This document shows positions 44,676-57,001 of a stretch of DNA of 64,000 bases, in pieces. The notes under the pieces were generated by a model that saw only the letters and a list, made by a program, of their open reading frames with translations, searched no databases and was not told where the DNA came from. Numbering within the stretch: the stretch's first letter is position 1; each line of letters begins with the position of its first letter. The stretch lies in assembly GCF_035046485.1 (NCBI RefSeq), contig NC_085137.1, positions 342,912,505 through 342,976,504 of the forward strand, in the 5' to 3' direction. Position numbers and translations under genes: made by a program. The stretch comes from Aedes albopictus. Taxonomy: Eukaryota > Arthropoda > Insecta > Diptera > Culicidae.

Positions 44676-45955
44676 TTTGTTCTCAAACTGTCGCCGAAAT
44701 GTTTTTCCTAAAGCGATATTGCCATGCGTCTCGATTTTTTTCGACGATTTTCTTTTAATTTTGTTGCGAGGATTTACCGCTCTTTTCCAACTGTCATAAT
44801 ATCCCCAAGCCTTTCGGTAACAGTTGTAGCATAATGAATGTACACATGGTTTGTTGAAAGCAAATAAAACAAAAAACGAAAACCGAGCAAGCATCATGAG
44901 GAGGATGAACCGTTTTCGTTCATATTTATTCAAATTGCGAATTATCACCAGCAGACATCTGGGAAGCCGGCACACGCTTACCGAAGAAAAAGATGATGAT
45001 GATGATGAATCGCACGCTTGTTCTGGCGGCGGCGCAGCGGCATGGCAGTGTGTATGAACGATCCTTTGGAATCTCGTAAACCAACCAGACTGATGTGTTG
45101 ACGAGAAGATTTTCCTGTTTTCCAGCCCCCAGAAGAAGTCGACACAAAGTCGTAAATTATCAAAATTGCCAAGTTATGAAGCGGTCTCCGGTCTATTTTT
45201 GTGTCGCCTCTTTAAAACAGCCTTGAAGTCTCGTGAATTACGAAATTGATTTTTTACGGAATGCTCCGGATTCGAGAACGGTCTTCTCTAATTAAACAAA
45301 CTTTTTTTCCGCTGTGGAGCGAAAGTATATATCCCCTATAATCCCCAAGAAACATGAGCAGCAGAAGGATTAGCTGCTCGTCCCTGCTCATCGCCTGGCA
45401 GGGCAAAGTTCCACCGGCTGGCTGGCGCTGGTGCAGAGTGCAAACTGGGAAGCTGATTAATGAACTTCAACTATCCGCATTGAAAGGAGAATGAGCCCTA
45501 TCGGTACAAGAGAGTATTCGATACAAGCTCAGTGTTGCCTTCCGTCCTACCATAGGAATACCGACCGTCGACCGATATCTTTAATTGCTTATTGAAGTCA
45601 CGTCCTTACGAGGCTTAGCTTCTCGGGCATTCGTCTGAGTTGGTTCGATCTCTTTCATAGCCCAGCTCTTGAGTATGTTCGGGCTGGAATCATCCATCGA
45701 CGGTGATTCGGTGGATGCGACTAGAGACTGGATGGTTACATGACTTTTGAAACTTAATTTATTGCCGGGTCGGTACGATAGTATGGCAGGAAATAATTTA
45801 TTTCTGTGCATTGGAAATTGATGGAATCTGAACTGTTCAATTTTTTTCTTAGTTCGGATATTATTTTATTTATTTGAATTTTCCTTGTCCATTAGTTATC
45901 TGAAGTTTTGTTCTAAAAAAAAAAACAAACAAAAAAGCTACATTGAAAAAAAAAC
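44676..45955. other. Spacer without recognised gene
   Basis: Low-repeat sequence with a GATGATGATGATGAT run near 44993-45010 and GC-richer patches near 45.02 and 45.4 kb. No element termini or protein family resemblance. Possible host non-coding DNA. Confidence 0.4.
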
Positions 45956-47345
45956 ACAAGAATTTTCTCATACAATTACTTTAGGAGTTTCGCCCAGATA
46001 AATTCAAAGGTTTGTCCTAGAATGCCCGGTAATACTTATCCTGGAGTTTCTACGAGGATTTTTTTCGAAAACACTTCTAGATATTCCTCCATATAGGTTG
46101 TTCGAGATATTCTCTTCCAGTTTCTTCAAAAACACTCATAAGAACTTCTCAATTTTTTTTCGAAAATTCTTACAAAGATTCTCCAGAATTTCATTTTAGG
46201 ATTCCTCCTGGAATTTTTAGGAGGAATTGCTCAATAATTTCTAGAAGGTTTGCTCAAAGAAATGCCTTGAAAAAATCTTTGGTAATTCGTCTTGAGAGTC
46301 TTAGAAGTCCCATTGAGGATTGTTTCAGTAATTTCTGAAGGAAAATGTTCAAGGATTCATTCACAGTTACTTTGAAAATAGCAGAAATTCCCGAATAATA
46401 CCGATATATTTTTCTCCCAGTATTTTGTCTCGAAATTATTTTACAGAACCTTTTCTTTTATTGACATTTGTTTAGAAATTTCAGCAAGGGTTCCAAAAAA
46501 TCTGGAAAGTTCAGAAAATAGTTCCTCCAAGGATTTTTTAAAAGTCCTTCCAGGGAACCCCCCAAAAATTCCCTGAAATTTTATTCGAAAAATCGTACAA
46601 AATATTCCCCTTCCTTCAGTTTTTTTTTCTCATTCAGATATAGGGTGACGAAGGGTATTATCGGCAGGTTTGTTCTCTTCGTCATGGGGAGTTTTTGTGG
46701 GCCGAATTTTCTGAAATTTGGGCATATAACTCAGCTTGGTTGGGAAGGATTTGAGGCCAACTCTTTAGACCTACAGGTTTCAAAAAAAAAACCCCATGAC
46801 GAAGAGAACAAAACTGCCGAGAAAACGTAAGTTCCCCTAGATACTGCTAAGAGCTTCTCCATTTTTTCAAGAAAAATAAAAAAAAATGTGTATATTTAAA
46901 GATACTCCAGAAATTCATGTTAAAAGGAATTTCTCATGAATTTCATCATGTGGAGCGGACCTGGTGTTATGGTTAGAACACTTGACTATCACGCCGAGGA
47001 TCTGGGATCGAATCCCACTCCCGACAAACTTGCGAAAATGTGAGTTCTTCCTTCGGAAGGGAAGTAAAGCGTGGGTCCCGAGATGAACTAGCCTTGGGCT
47101 AAAAATCTCGTTAATACAGATACAAAAAAATGAATTTCATCTAAAAGTTTTAAGCGTTTTCCTGAGAATATTATCAGGAATTTTTCAAAAAAAAAAAATG
47201 CTAGGATGCATCCACAATTTACTTTGAAAATTGCAGAAAAAATTCTTCCAAGGTTTTCTTATGAAACTCTTTCAAAGATTTTTCAAAGGGTTTCTTCAAA
47301 AATTTCACCAAGGAGAAGCCGGCGGAAAGTTCACCAAATATTTGC
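45956..47345. repeat. AT-rich 12-bp-period satellite
   Basis: Words ATTCCTCCTGGA, ATTTTTAGGAGG, ATTGCTCAATAA and ATTTCTAGAAGG (46200-46250) and similar recur at 12-bp steps. A less regular patch at about 46.63-46.87 kb has no identified nature. It hosts one SINE and borders the 3.5-kb palindrome. Confidence 0.65.
46948..47129 (+). mobile_element. tRNA-derived SINE, Feilai-like, copy 2
   Basis: An exact 12-bp duplication ATGAATTTCATC (46936-46947 and 47130-47141). The head is GTGGAGCGGACCTGGTGTTA, the B-box GGGATCGAATCCCACTCCCG, the body TTCTTCCTTCGGAAGGGAAG, the tail GGGCTAAAAATCTCGTTAAT then ACAGATACAAAAAA. 182 bp and close to the copy at 43267. Confidence 0.9.
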
Positions 47346-47349
47346 TTAA

Positions 47350-50300
47350 GAGCCAGTTCGCGAGAGCCGCAACCCCTTCTTGTATCGATGTGCTCCGATT
47401 GAGCTGAAATTTTCAGGGTATGGTTTTCCATATAAAAGATGATATCTGGCCGATTTTCAGATTTTTCCGTTAGGGGGAAGTGGGGTAAAATAGCCCTCAA
47501 AGATTTCATGTCTAAAAAGAGGTAAAATCACTAAAATCGCAATAACTTCCGCAAAAGTTAACGGATTCAGCTGAAATTTTGGATGGACACTGTATTCCAA
47601 TGGCACTTCCATTTAAGCCAAGCGTTGGATATTCTTTGATATTTAATTTGAAGAAATAGGTTATTTTCATAATTTTTTTGACGATTTTCAGAGCGCCTGT
47701 TTTCGTACCAACAGAACTAGGATGAAAAACTGAGTACTACGTTTTGAAGGATTACCCAAGAGCTTTCATTTGATATGTGACCCAGATGCGCCAACTTAAA
47801 ATCTTTCGAAAAAAAAATTTTTCTCGGGTATGCATTTTACCCCATATTTTTAGCTATCTCAAGAAGTGTTGTCGCAAATTATGACAACGTTATTTAACTT
47901 TCAAGGGTTTTTCTTCAATATTAATTCAACAAAAAAATTATGATTAAGAAATGCAATTATTTGATTTTTTCATTTGGGGAAAGTAGGGTAAAACGGACTA
48001 ACTCAACCTCCTTTCGAAATAACGTTGCTACGATGTTCTCTGATCGGTCTTTAATTTTCAGAGTTCTTTATTCTATTCAAGAACAGATGCTTTACCACAT
48101 ATTTTTTTTTCTTGAGAGGATAACGGGGTAAAACAATTCTCAGAAAAAAAATGTTGAAAATAAACAAAATTTCAAAACCTACAAATGCTTTGGTAAAACT
48201 TGGCGAAATTTCATGAAATAAGAAAAAAAATCTTAATTTTTATTGCTTATTCAAATGAGCAAGTCTGACAACATTTTGACGTCGAGTAATGTCACAGATT
48301 AGCACGTGGTGTGTGATTCACCGGATTCTCTCTCGATTTTTCTTTTGGCATGTATCTCCGGTTCAATTTTCTCTTTTTTTTTCTCGTGAAAGTTGTTGCA
48401 GTGCACAATGGTCCACGACAAAGATTTAAGAGGAAAGATGCATTTAGCGCCTTCAAATGATTTTTTGGACAAATATGGTCTTCTACAAAGTTGTTCCCAA
48501 AAATCAGGCCCTCTTTTCAATGTACATAAAAATTAGGGTGGTCAATATTTTCAAAGAAATTGGGAACCAAACTTTTTTATTTGCAAGAATAACTGTATAT
48601 ATTCTTCGGAAAAGTTGTAGATCTATCAATTTTGAGCAAGTTTCCTGAAGACTTTTTTTTATGTAGCTTTGAAATTGACCGATCTAGAGATGTTTTTCTG
48701 AATAAGCTTAGAGTGGTTCAAGAAAAACCGGTTTTCTCGCGTTAACTTTTTCAGTTTCGATTTTTCATCAAAGTCGCCCAAGAAACACTTGTAGAGCATT
48801 TGAAGACGCGTCGTTTCATGCGCTGAAATGGTCCTTATCTCTTTTGGTTCAAAAGTTACAGGTGTTTTTCATAAAAAAATATTTTTTTTAAAAGGTGATA
48901 TGACCGATTGGTGTGTGAAAAATGCTGGAAAAGTGCCTTTTTTTTCTAGAAAACCATCAATATATTTTGAACGGAATGACGAAGCAACATTCCCAGCGCA
49001 CGAAAATGTGCGTTATTTTTGAGTTCTTGAATTGTTCTTAGACAACTTTGACGTGAAATTTGAAACAAAAAAGATAAAGGGTGACGCTAGAACAAATCGT
49101 TTTATTGCTTTACCGTTTTTGTTTAAAATTTCTCGTTTAAGTCGCGTAAGAACCACTTTTACAGTTTCCAAAAAACGCGCATTTTCGTTCGCTGAGAATG
49201 TTGCTACGTCATTCCGTTCAAAAGTTATTGATGATTATCTAGAAAAAATAGGCACTTTTCAAGTATTTTTCACTTGAGTTACAAAAAAACACCCCTCTAA
49301 TTTTTTGATGTGTTTTATAACAACGTTTCTTCTTTTGAATGCGGGCAAAAGATAATTTTTATGATTGCCCCAACCCGTCATAACACCTTTTCAAAAAACT
49401 ATGCTCTACAAGTGTTTCTTGGGTGGCTTTGATGAAAAATCGAAACTGAAACAGTTAACGCCAGAAAACCGGTTTTTCTTGAACCACCCTAAGCTTATTC
49501 AGAAAAATATCTCTAGATCGGTCAATTTTAAAGCTAGAAAAAAAAGTCTTCAGGAAACTTGCTCAAAATTGATAGATCTACAACTTTTATGAAGAATGTA
49601 TACAGTTATTCTTGCAAATAAAAAAGTTTGGTTCCCAATTTCTTTGAAAATATGGACCACCCTAATTTTGATGTACATTGAAAAGAGGGCCTTATTTTTG
49701 GGAACGACTTCGTAGAAGACCATATTTGTCCAAAAAATCATTTGAAGGCGCTGAATGCATCTTTCCTCGTAAATCTTTGTCGTGGACCATTGTGCACTGC
49801 TGCAACTTTCACGAGAAAAAAAAGAGAAAATTGAGCCGGAGATGCATGTCAAAAGAAAAATCGAGAAAGAATCTGGCGAATCACACACCACGTGCTAATC
49901 TGTGAAATTTCTCGACGTCAAAATGATGTCAGACTTGCTCATTTGAATAAGCAATAAAAATTAAGATTTTTTCTTATTTCATGAAATTTCGACAAGTTTT
50001 ACCAAAGCATTTGTAGGTGTTGACATTTTGATTATTTTCAACATTTTTTTCTGAGAATTGTTTTACCCCGTTATCCTCTCAAGAAAAAAAAATGTGATAA
50101 AGCATCTGTTCTTGAATAGAATAAAGAACTCTGAAAATTAAAGACCGATCAGAGAACATCGTAGCAACTTTATTTCGAAAGGAGGTTGAGTTAGTCCGTT
50201 TTACCCTACTTTCCCCAAATGAAAAAATCTAATAATTGCATTTCTTAGTCATCATTTTTCTGTTGAATTAATATTGAAGAAAAACCCTTGAAAGTTAAAT

Positions 50301-50856
50301 AACGTTGTCATAATTTGCGACAACACTTCTTGAGATAGCTAAAAATATGGGGTAAAATGCATACCCGAGAAAAAAATTGTTTTTTTCGAAAGTTTTTAAG
50401 TTGGCGCATCTGGGTCACATATCAAATGAAAGCTCTTGGGTAATCCTTCAAAACGTAGTACTCAATTTTTCATCCTAGTTCTGTTGGTACGAAAACAGGC
50501 GCCCTGAAAATCGTCAAAAAAATTATGAAAATAACCTATTTCTTCAAATTAAATATCAAAGAATATCCAACGCTTGGCTTAAATGGAAGTGCCATAGGAG
50601 TAGAGTGTCCATCCAAAATTTCAGCTGAATCCGTTAACTTTTGCGGAAGTTATTGCGATTTTAGTGATTTTACCTATTTTTAGACATGAAATCTTTGAGG
50701 GCTATTTTACCCCACTTCCCCCTAACGGAAAAATCTGAAAATCGGCCAGATATCATCTTTTATATGGAAAACCATACCCTGAAAATTTCAGCTTAATCGG
50801 AGCATATCGATTTCACTTCCTTTGGAAAGGGGGTCGCGGTTCTCGCGAACTGGCTC
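47350..50856. mobile_element. 3.5-kb palindromic (foldback) element flanked by TTAA
   Basis: TTAA lies exactly on both sides (47346-47349 and 50857-50860) and the ends read GAGCCAGTTCGCGAGA. The left arm, 47350 to about 48800, is highly similar to the complement of 49386-50856. Matching landmarks include GGGGGAAGTGGGGTAAAATA (47470s) against its complement near 50705, and ACCGGTTTTTCTTGAACC against the complement near 48730. The 585-bp middle is also an older, diverged inverted repeat: the block with GGAATGACGAAGCAACATTC near 48975 faces GAATGTTGCTACGTCATTCC near 49198. The symmetry axis is about 49.1 kb. No transposase was found. TTAA targets suggest piggyBac-type mobilisation, but the terminal bases are not the usual CCC. 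Confidence 0.88.
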
Positions 50857-51321
50857 TTAAGGGTTCATCTAAAAAGGCTCCGAATATTCTTTCAAAGATT
50901 TTTCTTATTATTTTAGGGATTCCTCAATATTCTACAAAATTCTACATGAATTTATCTTGAAAATCGTGCATAAAAGTCTTTGTCATTCAGATCGTTTTTG
51001 GGACTCCTCCACTAATTTCTTATTCAGTTCATGTGAGATTCTCCCAGAAGCTCCCACTGAGATCTTTCCGAACATCCCACCAGAAATTCCTATGGAGATA
51101 CCTCCTGAAATTCCTTTAAGGGTTCCCCCAGAAGTTTTACAGGGGTAAAAAAATCTCGCCTCATAGCGGCAGAATTCTTATAAATTTATTTTAATGAATA
51201 TTTAACAGGTTTCTTCGCGAAATTCTACCATGTGGTCCAAAGATTTGCTAGAAAGTTGTTTGATAAACTCATTTTATTCGAAAAGTCTCCGAATCAGTGC
51301 TGAAAATACCATTTCGACATA

Positions 51322-51635
51322 TCTAAATTCAACCACATCCAGCTCATTTTAGAAGCTCACCCTGAGAATATGCTATATGAAACACTTGTGCGGCTAGACC
51401 AGCTCTACAAGAAAATCACGATAAAGAGAGATGATAAAACCGGTATTTTCCGAATGTTTAAGATGAATGTCACGGGGAATATCAATTGGTGTTATTCGAA
51501 GGTTTACCTTCAATATTCAAAAAAGAGCGAGTTTTCCGTGACTTTCTTGTAGAGCTAGTCTAGTCGCACAAGTGTTTCATATATCATATTCACAGGTTGA
51601 GCTTCTATAATGAGCTGGGTGTGGTTGAATTTAGA
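51322..51635. mobile_element. TA-flanked inverted-repeat MITE
   Basis: TA on both sides (51320-51321 and 51636-51637). Arms of about 100 bp: TCTAAATTCAACCACATCCA then GCTCATTTTAGAAGCTCA, ATGAAACACTTGTGCG and CTCTACAAGAAA, each with its complement at 51540-51635. Non-coding, 314 bp. Confidence 0.85.
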
Positions 51636-51639
51636 TACA

Positions 51640-52290
51640 GGGGATACATACTCAAAATAACTGGGACAAGTAAAATTTTCACTTTTCAAAAAATGTTCAA
51701 CTAGCTGTAACTTTTCGAAAAGGGCATACAATATTCTCGTTTTTTTTTTGTAAGTTCATCAACTACATATTTGTGTATCAGTGGTCCAAATTTGGAAAAA
51801 TCGGGCTACTCTACACAAAGTTTGGAAGGTTCTAGAAAAGGGTAAAGTTATCCGATAGCAAACTTTGAGCTGTCATATCTCCGGATTCAATGAACCCAAT
51901 GCAATGAAATTTTTATCATTTATGACTATCAAAATGAACTTTGAAAAATGTCTGACTTACAGGGGATAGATGAAATGATCGGGACAGGCTAAATTATCAC
52001 TTTTCAAAAAATGGTGGAAACGCTATAACTTTTTGAAAAATGCATCAAAAAATCTAATTTTTTTTACTGGAAGTTTATCAACTAGTTGTGTATCAATGGT
52101 CAAAATTTGGAAAAGATTGGCCTATTCTACATGAAGTTAGAAAGATTCTAGAAAAAAAAAATCATAATTATCCGATAGCCAACTTTGAACTGTTACATCT
52201 TCGGATTCAATGAATCGAATGTAATGCAATTTTGACCGTTTATGATTCATATAATGACCTTTGAAAAAAGTTTGAAAAAACTTGAAATTA
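51640..52290 (+). repeat. Two-copy tandem duplication, unit about 320 bp
   Basis: GGGGATACATACTCAAAATA at 51643 and GGGGATAGATGAAATGATCG at 51964 start two diverged units. Each contains ATCACTTTTCAAAAAATG or a variant, GTTCATCAACTA or its variant, TTATCCGATAGC, AACTTTGARCTGT and CGGATTCAATGAA. No coding capacity. Confidence 0.8.
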
Positions 52291-52528
52291 TTAATAAGAA
52301 AACAAGTAACTAAAAAAAAGTTCTTGGAAATTTTCCAGGGGGATTTTTAGAAACTCCCCCAAAAATTCCTCATAAGACCCTCCATTAATATTATCCGAAA
52401 AATCATGCAGAAATGTCCTTGTTCTTCAATTATTTTTTCGGAATTCATCCAACAATTTCTTATTCATAAATTCCTCAGGGCTCTTGATTTTTTATTTTTC
52501 GAAATTTGCTTTGAAAAGTTTACTGTTT

Positions 52529-52584
52529 TTTTTTTTCATAATACCAAGAGGAGTCTTAAAACCTCTTGGTATTATGAAAAAAAA
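52529..52584. repeat. Perfect 23-bp hairpin
   Basis: Arms 52529-52551 and 52562-52584 are exact complements around TCATAATACCAAGAGG with eight T:A pairs beyond it. The loop is 10 nt. It lies in degenerate satellite and has no TIR-element context. Confidence 0.8.
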
Positions 52585-53765
52585 TCAGTGATTTCGTCTC
52601 AAGAGTTTTAAGAGTCCTTTGATGATTTTTTCAGGATTTCTCAAGAAATATTATCATGTAATACTGACAAAATGTCCTCCAAGAATTCTTCGTGAAATTA
52701 TACAGCGGTTTCTTCAGAAATTCCACCGAGGGTTCTAAAAAACTCTAGGAAAAGTTCACTGAACATTTTTCCAATGATTCTTTTAGGCAAATCCTCAACA
52801 AGAGAGTATTCTTCCAAGGATTACTTGTTTTCTCCTGAGAATTCTCAAGAAATTCCTCAAAAGTTCCTCAAATATTCGCAGAATCCTCCAGACACTTCAG
52901 CGCTTTTCAGGGATTCCAGATTCCATTAACAATTTCTCTTTCAGAAACATATGCAAAAAATCGTCCTGAAACTTCCACTAGAATTCTGATGAAGAATTCT
53001 CCAGGAAATCCTGCGAAGATGCCTCCGGATTTTTTTTCTGAAGGATTCCTTCAGAAGTTCGTCCTAGGTCATAAATTCATAAATATTCTTGAAGGTTCGC
53101 TCAGGATCTCTACTAAAAATTCGTCTAATATTTTCTTCAGAAACTCTTGCGAGGGTTTTTATAGGATTCCTCCATAAATTCTCAAACATTCCTCTAGAAA
53201 CAGCTCCAAGGAATCCTCAGGGAAATCCTACGAAAAGTTCATCAGATATTGTTACGAGAATTCTTCGGAAAAATGTCCCCGAAAATGGCCCAGAAACTCC
53301 TCCGATGTGTTTCTGCAAGGATTCCTTCAAAATTTCGCCCAAAACTTTATGTTCATAATGATTTTACCAGAAATTCACGTTAGGAATCTCCTGGAATAGT
53401 ATTGCAAAATTGCTTTATGGAAACCTCCCAAAAACAATTTCTCTGATGTTTACTCTAAGATTTCTCCCAAAATTTATCAGATATTTTTTCAGGAATGCTT
53501 CAGAAGATGCTGTCAGGAATTTCTTCAAAATTACTTCTGACAAATTCATCTTCCTCAAATAATTCCGGGAAATTTTTCTAGAAAGTACTCTGCAAATTAC
53601 TTTGGGGAATTATTCAACAAGTATTTTGAGATTTTTTTTCAAAAATACTTCCAAAGACGCCATTACGAACTTCTGTGGATTATTCCGAGAATATTTTCAG
53701 GAATCTTTCTAGAAATAATAATACTTTTATTTTGAAAGTAATATCATAAAATCGTTTTCAATTAA

Positions 53766-54337
53766 GGTTTCCTCGAAGGGAATCTAAAAATACACGTTGG
53801 AATGCCTATAGGAAATCCTGAGAGCCTTTCTTGGATAACCTTGCGGGCATGCCACGATCAAGTTGGAAAAACAATTCGTGAAAAAAAATCAGCTTCAACC
53901 TGGAAGAAACCGAAGAGATTAAAACTGCCAAATCAGAATTCCGGGAAATTCAAAGAAAATTTTCGAACAGAAACAAAGGCATCGAGAAAAAAATGTCAAT
54001 AGAAAAACTTTGAGCTATTTTCTAGAGGCAGACAAACAATATCTTTTATAGGAATGTTGCATGAAATTGTTAAAAACTTGACAAATAAAAATTTTAAAAT
54101 ATTTTCGTTTTTTTTAAGAAATTGGTAAAGCAATACCAAAAAAAACTTGTTACTTGAAAACTTACATTAACAACATCTTTGAAAACAATAAATGATGTAT
54201 TTTTTTGGATTCTCTAACAGATATGTGGAAATTGTTATAAAATACATGAAGAAAAAAATAAAAAAAAAAAAACTTTGACGCAGCTTTTATGATTTTTTTT
54301 ATCCTACACGTCCCTTTTTGGCGGTATCAATAACTCT
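53766..54337. other. Spacer without recognised gene
   Basis: AT-rich with long A- and T-runs. Nothing recognised. Confidence 0.4.
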
Positions 54338-54474
54338 AGCTTTTTCTTTTTTCTCACTCACTCTTATAAACAAACACGAGAATGAGGAAGACTAAAGAGG
54401 GGGCCCTTGTCCACCTTTTATTTCGCTCTTTCTTGTATTTAGCAAAGAGAATGAGCGAAAAAAATGAAAAAGCT
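54338..54474. mobile_element. Short inverted-repeat element, tentative
   Basis: AGCTTTTTCTTTTTTCTCAC then TCACTC (54338-54363) faces GAATGAGCGAAAAAAATGAA then AAAGCT (54449-54474). The match is partly low-complexity and no duplication was seen. Confidence 0.4.
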
Positions 54475-54579
54475 GCGCACGCTAGTGATCAAACAGAATT
54501 TGTGAAACTGTTATTACAATTTTCTTTATATACATGATTGCCGCTATGTTGCATCGACCGCGTTACAAAACTACAAATA

Positions 54580-54796
54580 TGGTATGAGCACCCTTCTTTA
54601 GCCTATGCTCCCATGTTCATCCTATTCCAAAAACAGACGAATTAAGCCACAATTGTTTTTGTTCGTTTTGTTCTTATGCATGCTCACTTCTAACAAATAG
54701 TACAAAATAATAGCGAAAAAACGAAAAGCACTTATTAGAATTATTTTCGATATGATGAAAATAGGAGTATTATGCTGAAGATGGGTCCCGTTCCCC
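54580..54796. mobile_element. TA-flanked MITE related to the copy at 44459
   Basis: TA near 54578 and at 54797-54798. Left GGTATGAGCACCC with TGCTCCCATGTTCATCC, right complement GGGGAACGGGACCC with CTCCTATTTTCATC. Shared with the 44.5-kb member: the CTCCCATKTTCATCC block, ACAGACGA or ACAAAGGA, and TTCTAACAAATAGTAC or its complement. More diverged. Confidence 0.65.
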
Positions 54797-55029
54797 TATT
54801 CGCCATTACATTGAAAATTGATTGAAAGTTTTGTACCGCTGCTGATGAAATGAAAACTGTACAATGCTGTTACGAAATAAGTTTGCCGGCAAATCGGCCT
54901 CAAATATCAAAGTCGCACTACAGTTACAAGAACTGAAAGGATGTTCTTTATTCATTTTTTAAATTATCTTTTCGTTATTGTTTTATTTGAGAAATTATAA
55001 CACTTTCCACTCCATTTGTTCCAATTTTT

Positions 55030-55770
55030 TCGAACTTTCATAATCAGGGGCGTTCCAGAGGGCTTAAGGAGCGTTCCAGTGGTTTTCAAGGGGTTTCAGA
55101 GGTGGAGATGTCAGATTATTCATCAAAAAACTGTATCAATACAGATTTTTCTGTATCGCCCTATTTGAGGATATAGCAGACACCGGTAGTCCTAGATTTT
55201 AAAAGAAATTAAGAAAAAATGTACCACTTTTTGATGGTTTTTAATTTTACCTAGTATTAATTTTTCTAAAACGTTTGTGAAAATGTACAAGTTTTCATAA
55301 ATAAAATAGCAATTTGTAAAGTTTTCATTAAATTCATTGAAAATAACTTCAAATTTTATGCTTTCTTTATAAATTTGTATCACATTTTATAAATCTGTAT
55401 TTTTCTGTAATTTGCATCTTGTCTGTATAGAAGGTCAAACATCTATATGTATAATACAGAAAAATCTGGCATCTCTGTTAAGAGGACTTCCATGAGTATT
55501 CGACGGAGTGAAGCGAGTCCCAGGAGCATTCCAGAGATGCTCCAGGGGTTTCAGAGGGTTTTCGAGGCAGTCTAAGGGGCTTCGAGGCATTTCAAAGACG
55601 TTGGTAAGGTGTTTCAAATAGTCTCAGGGTGTTTTAGGGGTATTTCAGGGGTGTTCTAGGGAGCATTAGGAGGTTTCTGAAGGTGTCTGTTTCAGGAAGT
55701 TTCAGCAGCGTTCCTGAAATTCAGGGGTTTCAGGGATGTTCAGTGATTTTCAGGAGGTCCTTTCTATAAG
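55030..55770. repeat. G-rich degenerate 11-12-bp satellite
   Basis: GGGGCGTTCCAGAGG, AGCGTTCCAGTGG and TTTCAAGGGGTTTCAGAGG precede, and GGGGTATTTCAGGGGTGTTC follows, a hAT MITE inserted in the array. It is the opposite strand of the CCTTGAAACGCC satellite at 31.9-33.6 kb. Confidence 0.7.
55103..55477. mobile_element. 375-bp hAT MITE in the G-rich satellite
   Basis: 8-bp flanks TTCAGAGG (55095-55102) and TTAAGAGG (55478-55485) differ at one base. Ends are TGGAGATGTCAGATT at the left and CAGAGATGCCAGATTTTTCT read from the right. Inner words ATACAGATTTTTCTGTAT and AATACAGAAAAATC support inverted symmetry. CAGAGATGCCAGA-type ends with 8-bp duplications fit hAT. Confidence 0.78.
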
Positions 55771-56788
55771 TTTCTTTGTGAAGCTCATCCATATAATGTT
55801 AACTAAACGAAGGTTATGCTTCTCGAATGAAACCCTTGATGGGTGATAACATTCAAGGTGCACAACTAGGGCGCCGTCTTTCCTAGACCACTGCAAAAAT
55901 GCGTTGCAATCAGTAATGGGAAGCTTTATATAAACCATCACGTACTGAATTAAAAAGGCCTGTCCATTCGACTGTCCATCGAGAGGTGTTCTGCCAGCAG
56001 ACGCGTGCCAGTTCATCCGTCTGTCTGCACCACCCATTGCCATTGAAACGAAGGATGGAAACACTTAACAGCAACGATTGCATCGGAACGTCCCTCCATT
56101 GTTCAGCCCCGGCAATTGGGGTAGAGTTACACATCCAGCTCACTGTTCCAGCATCTAAATGTCCCATTTTCTCGTGAAATTACCATGACTTCCTCCAGGA
56201 ACGAAAAGTGCCAACAGAAGCTCGAACAAGTTCGTTTTGCTCAGCTTGATTGTCTTCCGCCGCTCATACAACAATTCTCATAAACTTGATCTCGGGCACT
56301 TCCGAGAGGCTCTTCCAGCCGGTCCGCGTGTAGACAATCTACCACCTGCACCAGACACCACTGCGGCACTACTGTCCATCCATCTCATCGGATCGGATCG
56401 GAATTGGATCCTACATATATGCACGCCGTCGCCGATTGCCAGTCGCCGGCCGCCGCCGTCACTCCCGAAGCGATAATCTGCAAAATCACGTACACACATT
56501 CCATTCACCGGGAGTGCACATAATTGCATCCGTGACTTTTTCGTTGGCTCCTTTTTCGAGTTTCCGCCGTCGCCGTCGTCGTTGCGTTGGTGGATGGAAA
56601 CCGACGACGGTGTTGACGATGACAACAGCGCGATACCTACGGACGGCGGAGAGGAGACAGAGAGACAAAGTGACAGAAAAAATCCAATCTCATTGCTGTA
56701 ATCGATATTCTATCCGGAGACTCAGACCGACTAGCGAGTGACGACGACGACGACAACCAACTGCAGTGTGCTCTGTGCAGTCTACCTA
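55771..56788. other. GC-richer spacer without recognised gene
   Basis: 56.2-56.78 kb is CpG-rich (CGCCGTCGCCGTCGTCG, GACGACGACGACGAC) like 30.3-30.9 kb. Frames on both strands are low-complexity and unsupported. It could be a host promoter or 5' leader region, with no direct evidence. Confidence 0.4.
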
Positions 56789-57001
56789 GGGTCTAGGACC
56801 ATTTGGGCAGAAGCACCTATTTTGGGCACTTGCTGCTATAACTCAGTCAATTTTGAACCGATTGATTTGATTTTTGAAACACGATTAGCAAGGCGCAGTA
56901 TCAAGCTATGTTCAAAAATTCAAGTCAATCGGTTTGAAATTGACTGAGTTGTAGCAGCAAGTGCCCAAAATAGGTGCTCCTGCCCAAATGGTCCCAGACC
57001 C
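56789..57001. mobile_element. TA-flanked palindromic MITE A
   Basis: TA on both sides (56787-56788 and 57002-57003). Ends GGGTCTAGGACCATTTGGGC and GGGTCTGGGACCATTTGGGC. Inner arms include CACCTATTTTGGGCACTTGC and AACTCAGTCAATTTTGAACC with their complements. 213 bp, non-coding. Confidence 0.9.

Larger units (their letters stand above)
50861..53765. repeat. AT-rich 12-bp-period satellite, interrupted
   Basis: Regular words at 51050-51130 (ATTCCTATGGAG, ATACCTCCTGAA, ATTCCTTTAAGG) and 52.6-53.7 kb (AATCCTGCGAAG, ATGCCTCCGGAT). Interrupted by a 314-bp MITE and a 320-bp tandem duplication. Confidence 0.65.
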
